This document shows positions 43,401 to 52,047 of a stretch of 64,000 nt of DNA, in pieces; the stretch's first letter is position 1, and each line of letters starts with the position of its first letter. Below the pieces are notes generated by a model. The model saw nothing but the letters and a program-made list of their open reading frames with translations, made no database searches and was not told the DNA's origin. A program made the translations under genes and the position numbers. The DNA lies in assembly GCA_030180135.1 (NCBI GenBank), contig CM058239.1:62317823-62381822 (forward strand), given 5' to 3'. Source of the stretch: Orychophragmus violaceus. Taxonomy: Eukaryota > Streptophyta > Magnoliopsida > Brassicales > Brassicaceae.

Positions 43401-44854
43401 GTAGATAAAGCAGTAGATAAAGCAGGAGATAATTCAGAAGAGGGATTGGTGTCTTCAATCATGTAGAGCTCATCTTTTGTCACACCTTTCCCAATCAACT
43501 TACTTGTCTTAATATCCTGAAACACAACATCATTAGGACTGAAAACAACATTGCAATTTAGATCAGTAGCTATTCTTTTAACAGATACTAAGTTAGATGT
43601 GAAGCTAGGCATAAAGAAAGCTTTGGATTCTTTATCAAACAATTTCAGATTTCCTATGCCTTGAATTGGAATTTTATCACCATTTGCAATCACTACACAT
43701 CCTAAAGCTGGTTCAACATTTTCTATCAACTTAGGGTCACTGATCATGTGATGAGAAGCTCCAGAATCAATGATCAAGGGTCTGATTTTATTTGAAGCAA
43801 AGAGTGAAGTACCAAGAACCATACCAGAGTTTTCCTTGAGGGCTTTGATGAGTGCCTCAAGGTCTGACCTTCTTACCACATCACTCTGATCAGTCATGGC
43901 TGGAGCTTGATGGACCACCATTGCTCTCCCTTCATCACATTGCTGCATTGAAGAAGAACCTGGTCCAGCTGCACCATAAGAGTAGTTTGCCCTTTGATCT
44001 TTGAACCGGTTGTTGTGAGATGAGGGTCTGAGGTTAGGATGAAGGCGCCAGCATCTGTCTTTCAAGTGCCCACTCTTCTTGCAAAAATCACACATCAAGA
44101 CTCCTCTCTTGTCACCTCCATAGTTCTGCCTCTCATCAGCCTTAAACACCCCTTTGTTGGCGGTCACCAGCTCTCCTTTCCCTTTGAACAGCCCAAATGA
44201 GCCTTGCTCTTTCTGAATTTGTCCACACACATCATCAATATCAGGTAGATTGTCTGCCCTTAGAATGTGCTTAATCAACCCATTGTAAGATGAGTTCAAG
44301 GTGAGCAGAAGAGCAAAGACTTTATCTTGCTCTCTCCTTTCTTGCAACACCAAAGGATCACTGCTTGGTGGCCTCAACATCTCCAACTCTGACCACAGTG
44401 AGCTAAACTTTCCAAAGTGAGCTTTAAACTCCATATCTTCTTGCTGGAGATTGTTGATGGCCAGCTTAACTTCAAAGACTCTGGTTAGGTTTGATTTATT
44501 CCCATAAACCTTCTCAATAGTATCCCACAGCTGCTTGGAAGTCACACAATAAGAGTAGGCTTCCAATAGGTGCTGGTCCAGTGAGCTTTGGAGTATAGAG
44601 AGCACATTCTGGTCCCCTTGTATCCAAGCTTCTTCATAAGCTTCAGACGCCTCTTCATGAGACTCAACACCATCTTTAGCCTCTGCCTCTGTTCCTACCT
44701 TAGCTTCAGCCTTCATCATCTTCTGTGGAGCTGTACTCCTCATGATATACTTCCAAAGACCTCTGCCTCCAAGTGCAGACTTAACCATTCTGGCCCAAAC
44801 AATGTAGTTGGCACCCTTAAGAATCACAGGAATGATTACCCTTGAGTTCTCCAT
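40442..44854 (-). CDS. Copia Gag-Pol polyprotein, family A (A3), 1470 aa
   Basis: Full-length frame with the A-family order: zinc knuckle CDFCKKSGHLKDRC at 255-268, DSGASHH at 363-369, integrase triad near D550, D612 and E648, YVDD at 1139-1142 and complete RNase H motifs. It is four residues longer than A2 because of a longer serine/threonine spacer before WHARLGH (LSTALSTCVG). Substitutions are scattered throughout, including MMKAEAK for VLKAEAK in Gag and a distinct acidic linker between IN and RT. The ATG at 44852-44854 is 225 bp from the PBS. No broken motif seen. Confidence 0.95.
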   Translation of the reverse strand: MENSRVIIPVILKGANYIVWARMVKSALGGRGLWKYIMRSTAPQKMMKAEAKVGTEAEAKDGVESHEEASEAYEEAWIQGDQNVLSILQSSLDQHLLEAYSYCVTSKQLWDTIEKVYGNKSNLTRVFEVKLAINNLQQEDMEFKAHFGKFSSLWSELEMLRPPSSDPLVLQERREQDKVFALLLTLNSSYNGLIKHILRADNLPDIDDVCGQIQKEQGSFGLFKGKGELVTANKGVFKADERQNYGGDKRGVLMCDFCKKSGHLKDRCWRLHPNLRPSSHNNRFKDQRANYSYGAAGPGSSSMQQCDEGRAMVVHQAPAMTDQSDVVRRSDLEALIKALKENSGMVLGTSLFASNKIRPLIIDSGASHHMISDPKLIENVEPALGCVVIANGDKIPIQGIGNLKLFDKESKAFFMPSFTSNLVSVKRIATDLNCNVVFSPNDVVFQDIKTSKLIGKGVTKDELYMIEDTNPSSELSPALSTALSTCVGVDDSIWHARLGHPHSRALGLLLPSVSFKNDDCEACILGKHCKSVFPSSKTTYESCFDLVHSDVWTAPCLSRENHKYFVTFIDEKSKYTWITLMQTKDRVLEAFMNFQSHVTNHFNAKIKIFRSDNGGEYTSNAFKQHLSKHGILHQTSCPYTPQQNGVAERKNRHLMEVARSMMFYKNVPKRFWGDAVMTACYLINRTPTRVLKDQSPFQVLNKTNPLVDHLRVFGCICFVLIPGEQRDKLDAKSTKAMFIGYSTTQRGYKCYVPETRKVLISRDVKFMETRSFYDEKNWDSLKDLPTSQSDRAANLRMIMENLGISMPPQPAKTSPTSSVPAPTSEAPQHPHPDHEGDTHESAPEPQEPDSTTHDQAGIEEHEEHEIEAEELDHQNEEMEQPVLHEQPVQVLRRSTREKKDPSEWKKTRVYFNSNAVAHPIQATCTLAYVPLEHQVFIGKLDQEHVPTTYEEAKGDKRWMQAVDEETKAMENNETWYEAELPKGKKAVTSKWVFTIKYRSNGEVERYKARLVARGFTQTYGKDYLDTFAPVAKLHTVRIILSLATNLDWELWQMDVKNAFLQGELEDEVYMTPPSGLESIVKPGKVLRLKKAIYGLKQSPRAWYHKLSSTLMQRGFKRSEGDHTLFTLQDQEGIIVILVYVDDIIISGSNKSGIQDTKAYLKSVFDIKDLGTLKYFLGIEVCRSNDGLFLSQRKYTLDLLSEAGKIGAKPAKTPLEEGYKVIREGELEDKPFEDITQYRRMVGKLIYLTITRPDLCYAVNQVSQHMQAPKMHHWNMVERILRYLSGAPGQGIWMGCNQSTEIVGYCDADWAGDRVDRRSTTGYCTFIGGNLVTWKSKKQKIVSCSSAEAEYRAMRKLATELAWIKALLVDLGIETSKPITMHCDNQAAIHIASNSVFHERTKHIEVDCHKVRQMIEQGVVLPCFTRSEEQLADVFTKAASLKVCESIHTKLGLMELPESSKAVESALFFPS

Positions 44855-45079
44855 TGCTGAGACTGATTTGTAGCAAGGAGGGAGTTTTCAAGGCAAGATT
44901 CTAAACAAGAGAGTTCTCAATTCACAGAGAAAACACACAAGAGTAAACTAGCCCAAAGAAATGACTTAAGAGCTTAAAAATTTCAAGAACATGAACAAAC
45001 TTTCAAGAACAGATTTTAGAACAAGAAAATCAGAGTTTTAGAACAAGATTGCGGAAATGAATAGGTACAGGAGCTTATA

Positions 45080-45091
45080 GCTCTGATACCA
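45080..45091 (-). promoter_or_regulatory. Primer-binding site, A3
   Basis: Minus strand TGGTATCAGAGC abutting the 5' LTR. Confidence 0.9.
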
Positions 45092-45597
45092 TGTAAGAAT
45101 ATGAGAATTAGAGAGTTATATGAGAGATTTAGCAAGAGAGAAAGAAAGAAGAAGAATTGCACAAGAGGAGTATGAGGGAAAAGTTTTCCCAAGTCTGTAT
45201 TTTTCTTATTGATTTTACAATGAATATATAGACAAAAACTAACTCAATTTCGTGGCTACTACTTTCAAATTCAAACTCTAATGACAAAATAATTCTAAAG
45301 ACACCTTTGGACAAAAGGGTGAAGCAAGTAGGGAAGGGAATCTCCATTTGAATTTGAATCTTGTCTCCTGGTACTGTTCATCCGTGGAGTCAAGCTTCTA
45401 GAAGATCTTTGACTTGGTTAATGGTAACTTATCCTTTTACCACTTAACCATAAGATTAAACTCTCTCCCTTTTACTTATTTACCTCTTCTTCTTCTGATC
45501 GGATCAAAGGACTTCAAATTGATATGAACACTTAAGGTGTTCATCTCAATACTCAATACACTGATCATATTGCACACTTTGGATCTTCTTCTCAATA
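45092..45597 (-). repeat. A3 5' LTR (506 bp)
   Basis: Identical by eye to the A3 3' LTR. Minus-strand TATATATT at 45223-45230. It faces away from the A4 5' LTR 108 bp to the right. Confidence 0.94.
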
Positions 45598-45705
45598 GCT
45601 CTTACATGAGTCTACATTGTGTCTTATTGAAGATCACAATGAGAGCTTAAGAGAAAGAAACCGCAACTAAAGACTAAAGGAAAGGAGAGAAGAAGAGAGA
45701 CTTTG

Positions 45706-46220
45706 TATTGAATTGGAGATCCAAAGTATTGAGATGAAGACATTAATCAGTTGTCCTTTCATCCGATCAGAAGAAGAAGAAGTGAATAAGTAAAAGCGAA
45801 GGGAATTTAATCTCATGGTTAAGTGGTAAAAGGATAAGTTACCATGAATCAAGTCAAAGATCTTCTAGAAGGTTGACTCCACGGATGAATAGTGCCAGGA
45901 GACAAGATTCAAATTCAAATGGAGATTCCCTTCCCTACTTGCTTCACCCTTTTGTCTAAATGGGTCCTAAGAATTATTTTGTCATCTAAATTTGAATTCA
46001 AATGTATAGCCACGAAATTTAGTTATTTTTATGTCTATATATTCATTGTAATATCAAGAAGAAAAATACACACTTTTTTTGGGAGTTTTTCCCTCATACT
46101 TCTTCTTATCTCTCTCTCACAATCTCTCCTCTAATCTCATACGAATTTCTCTCATGTTCTTCATTCTCACTAAGTTAAACACTCAAATACTCTTCATAAT
46201 CTCATATTCTAATTCTAACA
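45706..46220 (+). repeat. A4 5' LTR (515 bp)
   Basis: TATTGAATTGGAG...TCTAACA, with TATATATT at 46036-46043. Carries the 47-bp segment missing in A1/A2 LTRs. Confidence 0.93.
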
Positions 46221-46232
46221 TGGTATCAGAGC
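46221..46232 (+). promoter_or_regulatory. Primer-binding site, A4
   Basis: TGGTATCAGAGC abutting the LTR. Confidence 0.9.
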
Positions 46233-46446
46233 AATAAGCTCCTGTACCTATTCATTTCCGCAATCTTTTATTTGAACTTGTTCTAAAATCTGTTCTTGAA
46301 AGCTTGTCCCTGTTTTTGAAACTTTTAAACTCTTAAGTCATTTCTTTGGCTTATTTACTCCTGTGTGTGTTCTCTGTGAGTTGAGAACTCTTTTGTTCAA
46401 ACATTTACCTTGAAAACTCCCTCCTTGCAACAAACCAGTCTTAGCA

Positions 46447-49400
46447 ATGGAGAACTCAAGGGTAATAATTCCTGTGATTCTTAAAGGTGCCAACTATATT
46501 GTTTGGGCCAGAATGGTGAAGTCTGCACTTGGAGGCAGAGGTTTTTGGAAGTACATCATGAGGAGCACAGCTCCACATAAGGTGTTGAAGGCTGAAGCTA
46601 AGGTGGGAACCGAGGCAGAGGCTAAAGATGTTGTTGAGTCTCATGAGGAGGCATCTGAAGCTGATGAAGAAGCATGGATACAAGGGGACCAGAATGTGCT
46701 CTCTATACTTCAAAGCTCACTTGACCAGCACCTGTTGGAGGCTTACTCCTATTGTGTGACTTCCAAGCAGCTGTGGGATACTATTGAGAAGGTTTATGGG
46801 AATAAATCAAACCTAACCAGAGTCTTTGAAGTTAAGCTGGCCATCAACAATCTCCAGCAAGAAGATATGGAGTTTAAAGCTCACTTTGGAAAGTTTAGCT
46901 CACTGTGGTCAGAGTTGGAGATGTTGAGGCCACCAAGCAGTGATCCTTTGGTGTTACAAGAAAGGAGAGAGCAAGATAAAGTCTTTGCTCTTCTGCTCAC
47001 CTTGAACTCATCTTACAATGGGTTGATTAAGCACATTCTGAGGGCAGACACTTTACCTGACTTGGATGATGTGTGTGGGCAAATTCAGAAAGAGCAAGGC
47101 TCATTTGGGTTGTTCAAAGGCAAAGGGGAGCTGGTAACTGCCAACAAAGGGATGTATAAGGCTGATGAGAGGCAGAACTATGGAGGTGACAAGAGAGGAG
47201 TCTTGATGTGTGAGTTTTGCAAGAAGAGTGGGCACTTGAAAGATAGATGCTGGCGCCTTCACCCTAACCTCAGACCCTCATCTCACAACAACCGGTTTAA
47301 AGATCAAAGGGCAAACTTCTCTTATGGTGCAGTTGGACCAGGTTCTTCTTCAATGCAGCAATGTGATGAAGGAAGAGCAATGGTGGTCCATCAAGCTCCA
47401 GCCATGACTGATCAGAGTGATGTGGTAAGAAGGTCAGACCTTGAGGCTCTCATCAAAGCCCTCAAGGAAAACTCTGGTATGGTTCTTGGTACTTCACTCT
47501 TTGCTTCAAATAAAACCAGACCCTTGATCATTGATTCAGGAGCCTCTCATCATATGATTAGTGATCCTAAGTTGATAGAAAATGTTAAACCAGCTTTAGG
47601 ATGTGTAGTGATTGCAAATGGTGATAAGATCCCAATTCAAGGCATAGGAAATCTGAAATTGTTTGATAAAGAATCTAAAGCTTTCTTTATGCCTAGTTTC
47701 ACATCTAACTTAGTATCTGTGAAAAGAATAGCCACTGATCTAAATTGCAATGTTGTTTTTAGTCCTAATGATGTTGTGTTTCAGGATATTAAGACAAGTA
47801 AGTTGCTTGGGAAAGGTGTAACAAAGGATGATCTCTACATGATTGAAGACACCAATCCATCTTCTGAATTATCTTCTGCTTTTTCTACTTTCATGAGTGT
47901 TGATGATTCTATTTGGCATGCTAGACTAGGACATCCACACTCTAGAGCTTTAGGACTCTTATTACCTTCTGTTTCTTTTAAAAATGATGATTGTGAGGCT
48001 TGTATTCTTGGGAAACATTGCAAATCTGTTTTTCCAAACTCTAAAACTACTTATGAATGTTGCTTTGATCTTATTCATTCTGATGTGTGGACTGCTCCTT
48101 GTGTATCTAGAGAGAATCATAAGTACTTTGTCACTTTCATTGATGAAAAATCTAAGTATACTTGGATAACCTTGATGCAAACTAAGGATAGAGTGTTAGA
48201 AGCTTTCATAAACTTTCAAAATCATGTTACTAACCATTTCAATGCTAAGATCAAAATTTTTAGATCAGACAATGGTGGTGAGTATACAAGCAATGCCTTC
48301 AAACAACACTTATCCAAACATGGGATTCTTCATCAAACAAGCTGCCCTTACACTCCACAACAAAATGGAGTGGCTGAGAGGAAAAACAGACACTTAATGG
48401 AGGTGGCAAGATCCATGATGTTCTACAAGAATGTCCCTAAGAAGTTTTGGGGAGATGCAGTCATGACTGCATGTTACTTGATCAATAGAACTCCCACAAG
48501 AGTTCTTAAGGATCAATCCCCATTTCAGGTACTTAACAAAACAAATCCATTGGTTAATCACTTACGTGTGTTTGGGTGCATTTGTTTTGTGTTAATACCA
48601 GGAGAACAAAGAGATAAGTTGGATGCTAAAAGCACCAAAGCAATGTTCATTGGATATTCCACAACACAAAGAGGGTACAAGTGTTATGTTCCTGAGACAA
48701 GGAAGGTTTTGATCTCAAGAGATGTGAAATTTATGGAGACAAGAAGTTTCTATGATGAGAAGAATTGGGAAAGCTTGAAGGATCTTCCCACTTCCCAATC
48801 AGACCGAGCTGCTAATTTAAGGATGATCATGGAAGGTCTTGGTATTAATCTGCCTCAGCAACCGGCCAAAGCAATTCATGCTCCTTCAGTCCCTGATTTA
48901 CCTTCAGAAGCTCCACAACAACCCCATCCTGATCATGAGGGGGACACTCAAGAATCAGGGCAAGAACCACAAGAATCTGATTCAAGTACACATGATCAAG
49001 CTGATTCAAGTACACATGATCAAGCTGGTGTTGAGGAGCATGAGGAACATGGGATAGAAACTGAGGAGTTGGATCATCAAAATGGAGAGACTGAACAGCC
49101 AGTTCTGAATGAGCAGCCAGTTCAAGTGTTAAGGAGAAGCACAAGGGAGAGAAAGGATCCATCAGAATGGAAGAAGACTAGAGTTTACTTCAACAGCAAT
49201 GCAGTAGCTCATCCAATTCAAGCTGTATGCACGTTGGCTCATATACCTTTGGAACATCAAGTGTTCATTGGGAAGTTGGATCAAGAACAAGTACCAACAA
49301 CTTATGAAGAAGCCAAGGAGGATAAGAGGTGGATGCAAGCTGTGAATGAAGAGACTAAAGCAATGGAAAACAATGAGACTTGGTATGAGGCAGAACTTCC

Positions 49401-50796
49401 AAAAGGGAAGAAGGCAGTGAGTTCTAAGTGGGTGTTCACCATCAAGTATAGAAGTAATGGAGAGGTGGAGAGATACAAAGCAAGGCTGGTAGCAAGAGGC
49501 TTCACTCAAACCTATGGAAAGGATTACTTGGATACCTTTGCACCAGTAGCTAAGCTTCACACAGTTAGGATCATCTTATCTTTGGCAACAAACCTTGATT
49601 GGGAGCTTTGGCAAATGGATGTCAAGAATGCATTCCTTCAAGGGGAGCTCGAAGATGAGGTATATATGACACCACCTCCTGGTCTTAAGGACATTGTGAA
49701 ACCAGGAAAGGTACTAAGACTTAAGAAGGCGATCTATGGACTAAAGCAATCACCTAGAGCTTGGTACCATAAGTTGAGCTCAACACTAATGCAAAGAGGA
49801 TTCAAGAAATCTGAAGGAGATCACACCTTGTTCACTCTCCAAGATCAAGAAGGTATCATTGTCATCCTTGTTTATGTTGATGACATTATCATATCAGGAA
49901 GCAACAAGTCAGGTATACAAGACACTAAGGCTTATCTCAAATCTATTTTTGACATAAAAGATCTTGGTGCTCTAAAGTACTTCCTTGGGATAGAAGTTTG
50001 TCGATCTAATGATGGACTCTTCTTATCACAAAGGAAGTACACACTTGATTTGTTATCTGAAGCAGGAAAGATAGGAGCAAAACCGGCTAAGACACCTCTT
50101 GACGAAGGCTACAAAGTCATAAGAGAGGGGGAGCTTGAGGACAGACCATTTGAGGACATTACTCAGTATAGAAGGATGGTTGCACCCAAGATGCATCATT
50201 GGAACATGGTTGAAAGGATACTTAGATACCTAAGTGGTGCTCCTGGTCAAGGCATTTGGATGGGTTGCAATCAAAGCACAGAGATAGTTGGGTATTGTGA
50301 TGCTGATTGGGCAGGAGATAGAGTGGACAGGAGGTCTACTACTGGATATTGCACATTCATTGGAGGCAACCTTGTTACTTGGAAGAGCAAGAAGCAGAAG
50401 ATAGTGTCATGTTCAAGTGCTGAAGCTGAATATAGAGCAATGAGGAAGCTAGCAACAGAATTGGCGTGGATCAAAGGTCTTCTTGTGGATTTGGGGATTG
50501 AGACTTCAAAGCCAATCACTATGCATTGTGACAACCAAGCTGCTATTCACATTGCATCAAACTCAGTCTTCCATGAGAGGACCAAGCATATAGAAGTTGA
50601 TTGTCACAAGGTGAGGCAGATGATTGAGCAAGGAGTGGTGTTACCATGTTTCACACGGAGTGAAGAGCAGCTAGCTGATGTGTTCACCAAGGCAGCTAGC
50701 TTGAAGGTGTGTGAGTCCATTCACACTAAGCTTGGACTCATGGAGCTTCCGGAATCCTCTAAGGCTGTGGAGTCTACACTCTTTTTCCCTTCATGA
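46447..50796 (+). CDS. Copia Gag-Pol polyprotein, family A (A4), 1449 aa, 25-residue deletion
   Basis: Gag zinc knuckle, DSGASHH protease, integrase HHCC and DDE triad, YVDD (1143-1146) and RNase H DADWAGD, SAEAEY and DNQAAI are all present. Two changes set its length. A 24-bp tandem duplication (48979-49002 and 49003-49026) repeats DSSTHDQA in the acidic linker. A 75-bp deletion at 50182/50183 joins YRRMV to APKMHHW, removing GKLIYLTITRPDLCYAVNQV and five more residues. That segment is conserved in the other copies (LIYLT.TRPDLC.AVNQ.SQHMQ) and in copia generally, so the RT-RNase H unit is probably defective. Early Gag also has F for L in GRGFWKY. Confidence 0.9.
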   Translation: MENSRVIIPVILKGANYIVWARMVKSALGGRGFWKYIMRSTAPHKVLKAEAKVGTEAEAKDVVESHEEASEADEEAWIQGDQNVLSILQSSLDQHLLEAYSYCVTSKQLWDTIEKVYGNKSNLTRVFEVKLAINNLQQEDMEFKAHFGKFSSLWSELEMLRPPSSDPLVLQERREQDKVFALLLTLNSSYNGLIKHILRADTLPDLDDVCGQIQKEQGSFGLFKGKGELVTANKGMYKADERQNYGGDKRGVLMCEFCKKSGHLKDRCWRLHPNLRPSSHNNRFKDQRANFSYGAVGPGSSSMQQCDEGRAMVVHQAPAMTDQSDVVRRSDLEALIKALKENSGMVLGTSLFASNKTRPLIIDSGASHHMISDPKLIENVKPALGCVVIANGDKIPIQGIGNLKLFDKESKAFFMPSFTSNLVSVKRIATDLNCNVVFSPNDVVFQDIKTSKLLGKGVTKDDLYMIEDTNPSSELSSAFSTFMSVDDSIWHARLGHPHSRALGLLLPSVSFKNDDCEACILGKHCKSVFPNSKTTYECCFDLIHSDVWTAPCVSRENHKYFVTFIDEKSKYTWITLMQTKDRVLEAFINFQNHVTNHFNAKIKIFRSDNGGEYTSNAFKQHLSKHGILHQTSCPYTPQQNGVAERKNRHLMEVARSMMFYKNVPKKFWGDAVMTACYLINRTPTRVLKDQSPFQVLNKTNPLVNHLRVFGCICFVLIPGEQRDKLDAKSTKAMFIGYSTTQRGYKCYVPETRKVLISRDVKFMETRSFYDEKNWESLKDLPTSQSDRAANLRMIMEGLGINLPQQPAKAIHAPSVPDLPSEAPQQPHPDHEGDTQESGQEPQESDSSTHDQADSSTHDQAGVEEHEEHGIETEELDHQNGETEQPVLNEQPVQVLRRSTRERKDPSEWKKTRVYFNSNAVAHPIQAVCTLAHIPLEHQVFIGKLDQEQVPTTYEEAKEDKRWMQAVNEETKAMENNETWYEAELPKGKKAVSSKWVFTIKYRSNGEVERYKARLVARGFTQTYGKDYLDTFAPVAKLHTVRIILSLATNLDWELWQMDVKNAFLQGELEDEVYMTPPPGLKDIVKPGKVLRLKKAIYGLKQSPRAWYHKLSSTLMQRGFKKSEGDHTLFTLQDQEGIIVILVYVDDIIISGSNKSGIQDTKAYLKSIFDIKDLGALKYFLGIEVCRSNDGLFLSQRKYTLDLLSEAGKIGAKPAKTPLDEGYKVIREGELEDRPFEDITQYRRMVAPKMHHWNMVERILRYLSGAPGQGIWMGCNQSTEIVGYCDADWAGDRVDRRSTTGYCTFIGGNLVTWKSKKQKIVSCSSAEAEYRAMRKLATELAWIKGLLVDLGIETSKPITMHCDNQAAIHIASNSVFHERTKHIEVDCHKVRQMIEQGVVLPCFTRSEEQLADVFTKAASLKVCESIHTKLGLMELPESSKAVESTLFFPS

Positions 50797-50840
50797 AGTT
50801 TTATCCCAAGTGGTTTTCTTCATGAAGGTTTTTAATGAGG
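50777..50840 (+). other. Conserved 3' hairpin, A4
   Basis: Same arms as other A copies; the loop reads TTTTATCCCAAGTGGTTTT. The stop codon (50794-50796) is in the 5' arm. Confidence 0.72.
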
Positions 50841-50890
50841 TAGATCTCCATTGCCATTCCAAGCTTGATTCAGCCTTTGAATTCAAGCTT

Positions 50891-50899
50891 GAGGGGGAG
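50891..50899 (+). promoter_or_regulatory. Polypurine tract, A4
   Basis: GAGGGGGAG directly before the 3' LTR. Confidence 0.9.
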
Positions 50900-51414
50900 T
50901 ATTGAATTGGAGATCCAAAGTATTGAGATGAAGACATTAATCAGTTGTCCTTTCATCCGATCAGAAGAAGAAGAAGTGAATAAGTAAAAGCGAAGGGAAT
51001 TTAATCTCATGGTTAAGTGGTAAAAGGATAAGTTACCATGAATCAAGTCAAAGATCTTCTAGAAGGTTGACTCCACGGATGAATAGTGCCAGGAGACAAG
51101 ATTCAAATTCAAATGGAGATTCCCTTCCCTACTTGCTTCACCCTTTTGTCTAAATGGGTCCTAAGAATTATTTTGTCATCTAAATTTGAATTCAAATGTA
51201 TAGCCACGAAATTTAGTTATTTTTATGTCTATATATTCATTGTAATATCAAGAAGAAAAATACACACTTTTTTTGGGAGTTTTTCCCTCATACTTCTTCT
51301 TATCTCTCTCTCACAATCTCTCCTCTAATCTCATACGAATTTCTCTCATGTTCTTCATTCTCACTAAGTTAAACACTCAAATACTCTTCATAATCTCATA
51401 TTCTAATTCTAACA
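50900..51414 (+). repeat. A4 3' LTR (515 bp)
   Basis: Matches 45706-46220; followed by CTTTG and then the remaining C' LTR. Confidence 0.93.
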
Positions 51415-52047
51415 CTTTGTTTGTTACAAGAAGTCTTAGAAATGTATGTGAATTAGCAAAAGCATACAATGGCGTGGGAGACCTTTAAATAGGCTCACAA
51501 TTAGGTTAAGACAACCATAAACAAAGACAACAAATCATAGCCATTGATTCTTTAGGAGGGAGATTCGAATTCAAAATGGATGGCTGGATCTTCTTCACTC
51601 CTTCTTGGTTTCTAGTGAGTTCAGACATGAAAGTGACCTCTCCTCTCTCTTATTTGGCGTGTTGTAGGTCTGGAGAGAGAGAGAACACACTCCCAAAGGC
51701 TGATAGTGACTGGTCTTCACTTGTGTTCAGACCTTAACTAAACATGTGACTCCTTCTTGTGTAATCTTGTTGAACATCCGAACATGCTTAGTGTAAGACT
51801 TGATTCTGCCCCACTTTTGCACATTGATTCCAACATCTTCTTATGCATATTTGGCCCTGATTTTGCACAGCCTTGCTTGTGCCCCAACTTTGCACATTGC
51901 TCTTCAAGGAGTGTTGCTTGGATAACACTCTTTTCTTGCTTGTGGAACCACCTCTTTTCTTGTGGAACCTTCTTCTTTTGCTTTGTTTAGGACTGAGGCT
52001 CGGCTTCTTCAGCCTCTCCTCATCCCATTTCTTCTTCCTCTCTAATA

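Larger units (their letters stand above)
39833..45597 (-). mobile_element. Ty1/copia family A copy A3, complete
   Basis: A 5765-bp element in the minus orientation, with TSD GCTCT (39828-39832 and 45598-45602). Both LTRs are 506 bp and identical on line-by-line reading. Polyprotein, PBS, hairpin and PPT are intact. The LTR differs strongly from those of A1/A2 and A4 at its U3 end, so A3 is a separate subfamily. It is the best candidate here for an autonomous, recently active element. Confidence 0.95.
45706..51414 (+). mobile_element. Ty1/copia family A copy A4, internally deleted
   Basis: A 5709-bp element with TSD CTTTG (45701-45705 and 51415-51419) inside the C' LTR. LTRs are 515 bp and look identical. 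The polyprotein frame is open but lacks 25 residues between RT and RNase H. The 5' portion up to about 48410 follows A1/A2 almost base for base; beyond it the sequence is a different haplotype sharing features with A3. Because the deletion removes a conserved segment, the insertion was probably catalysed by proteins from another copy. Confidence 0.94.
39427..52047 (-). repeat. C' 5' LTR, split by A3 and A4 (1137 bp when summed)
   Basis: Three pieces, 39427-39832, 45603-45705 and 51420-52047, sum to 1137 bp after discounting duplicated target bases, the same length as the C 3' LTR. Homology to the C LTR is clear across each join (for example GGCTCTTACATGAG in C is interrupted here by A3). The LTR ends CTCTAATA and satellite starts AAAGT at 52048. 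Minus-strand TATA-like box at 51482-51493. Confidence 0.85.

Noticed and set aside
40442..44854. True intron in the A3 coding frame (GTAAGC...GCAAG at plus 41056-41130)
   Set aside because: The segment encodes conserved RT-RNase H residues present in A1, A2, B1 and B2, so it is coding; only cryptic use as an intron is proposed.
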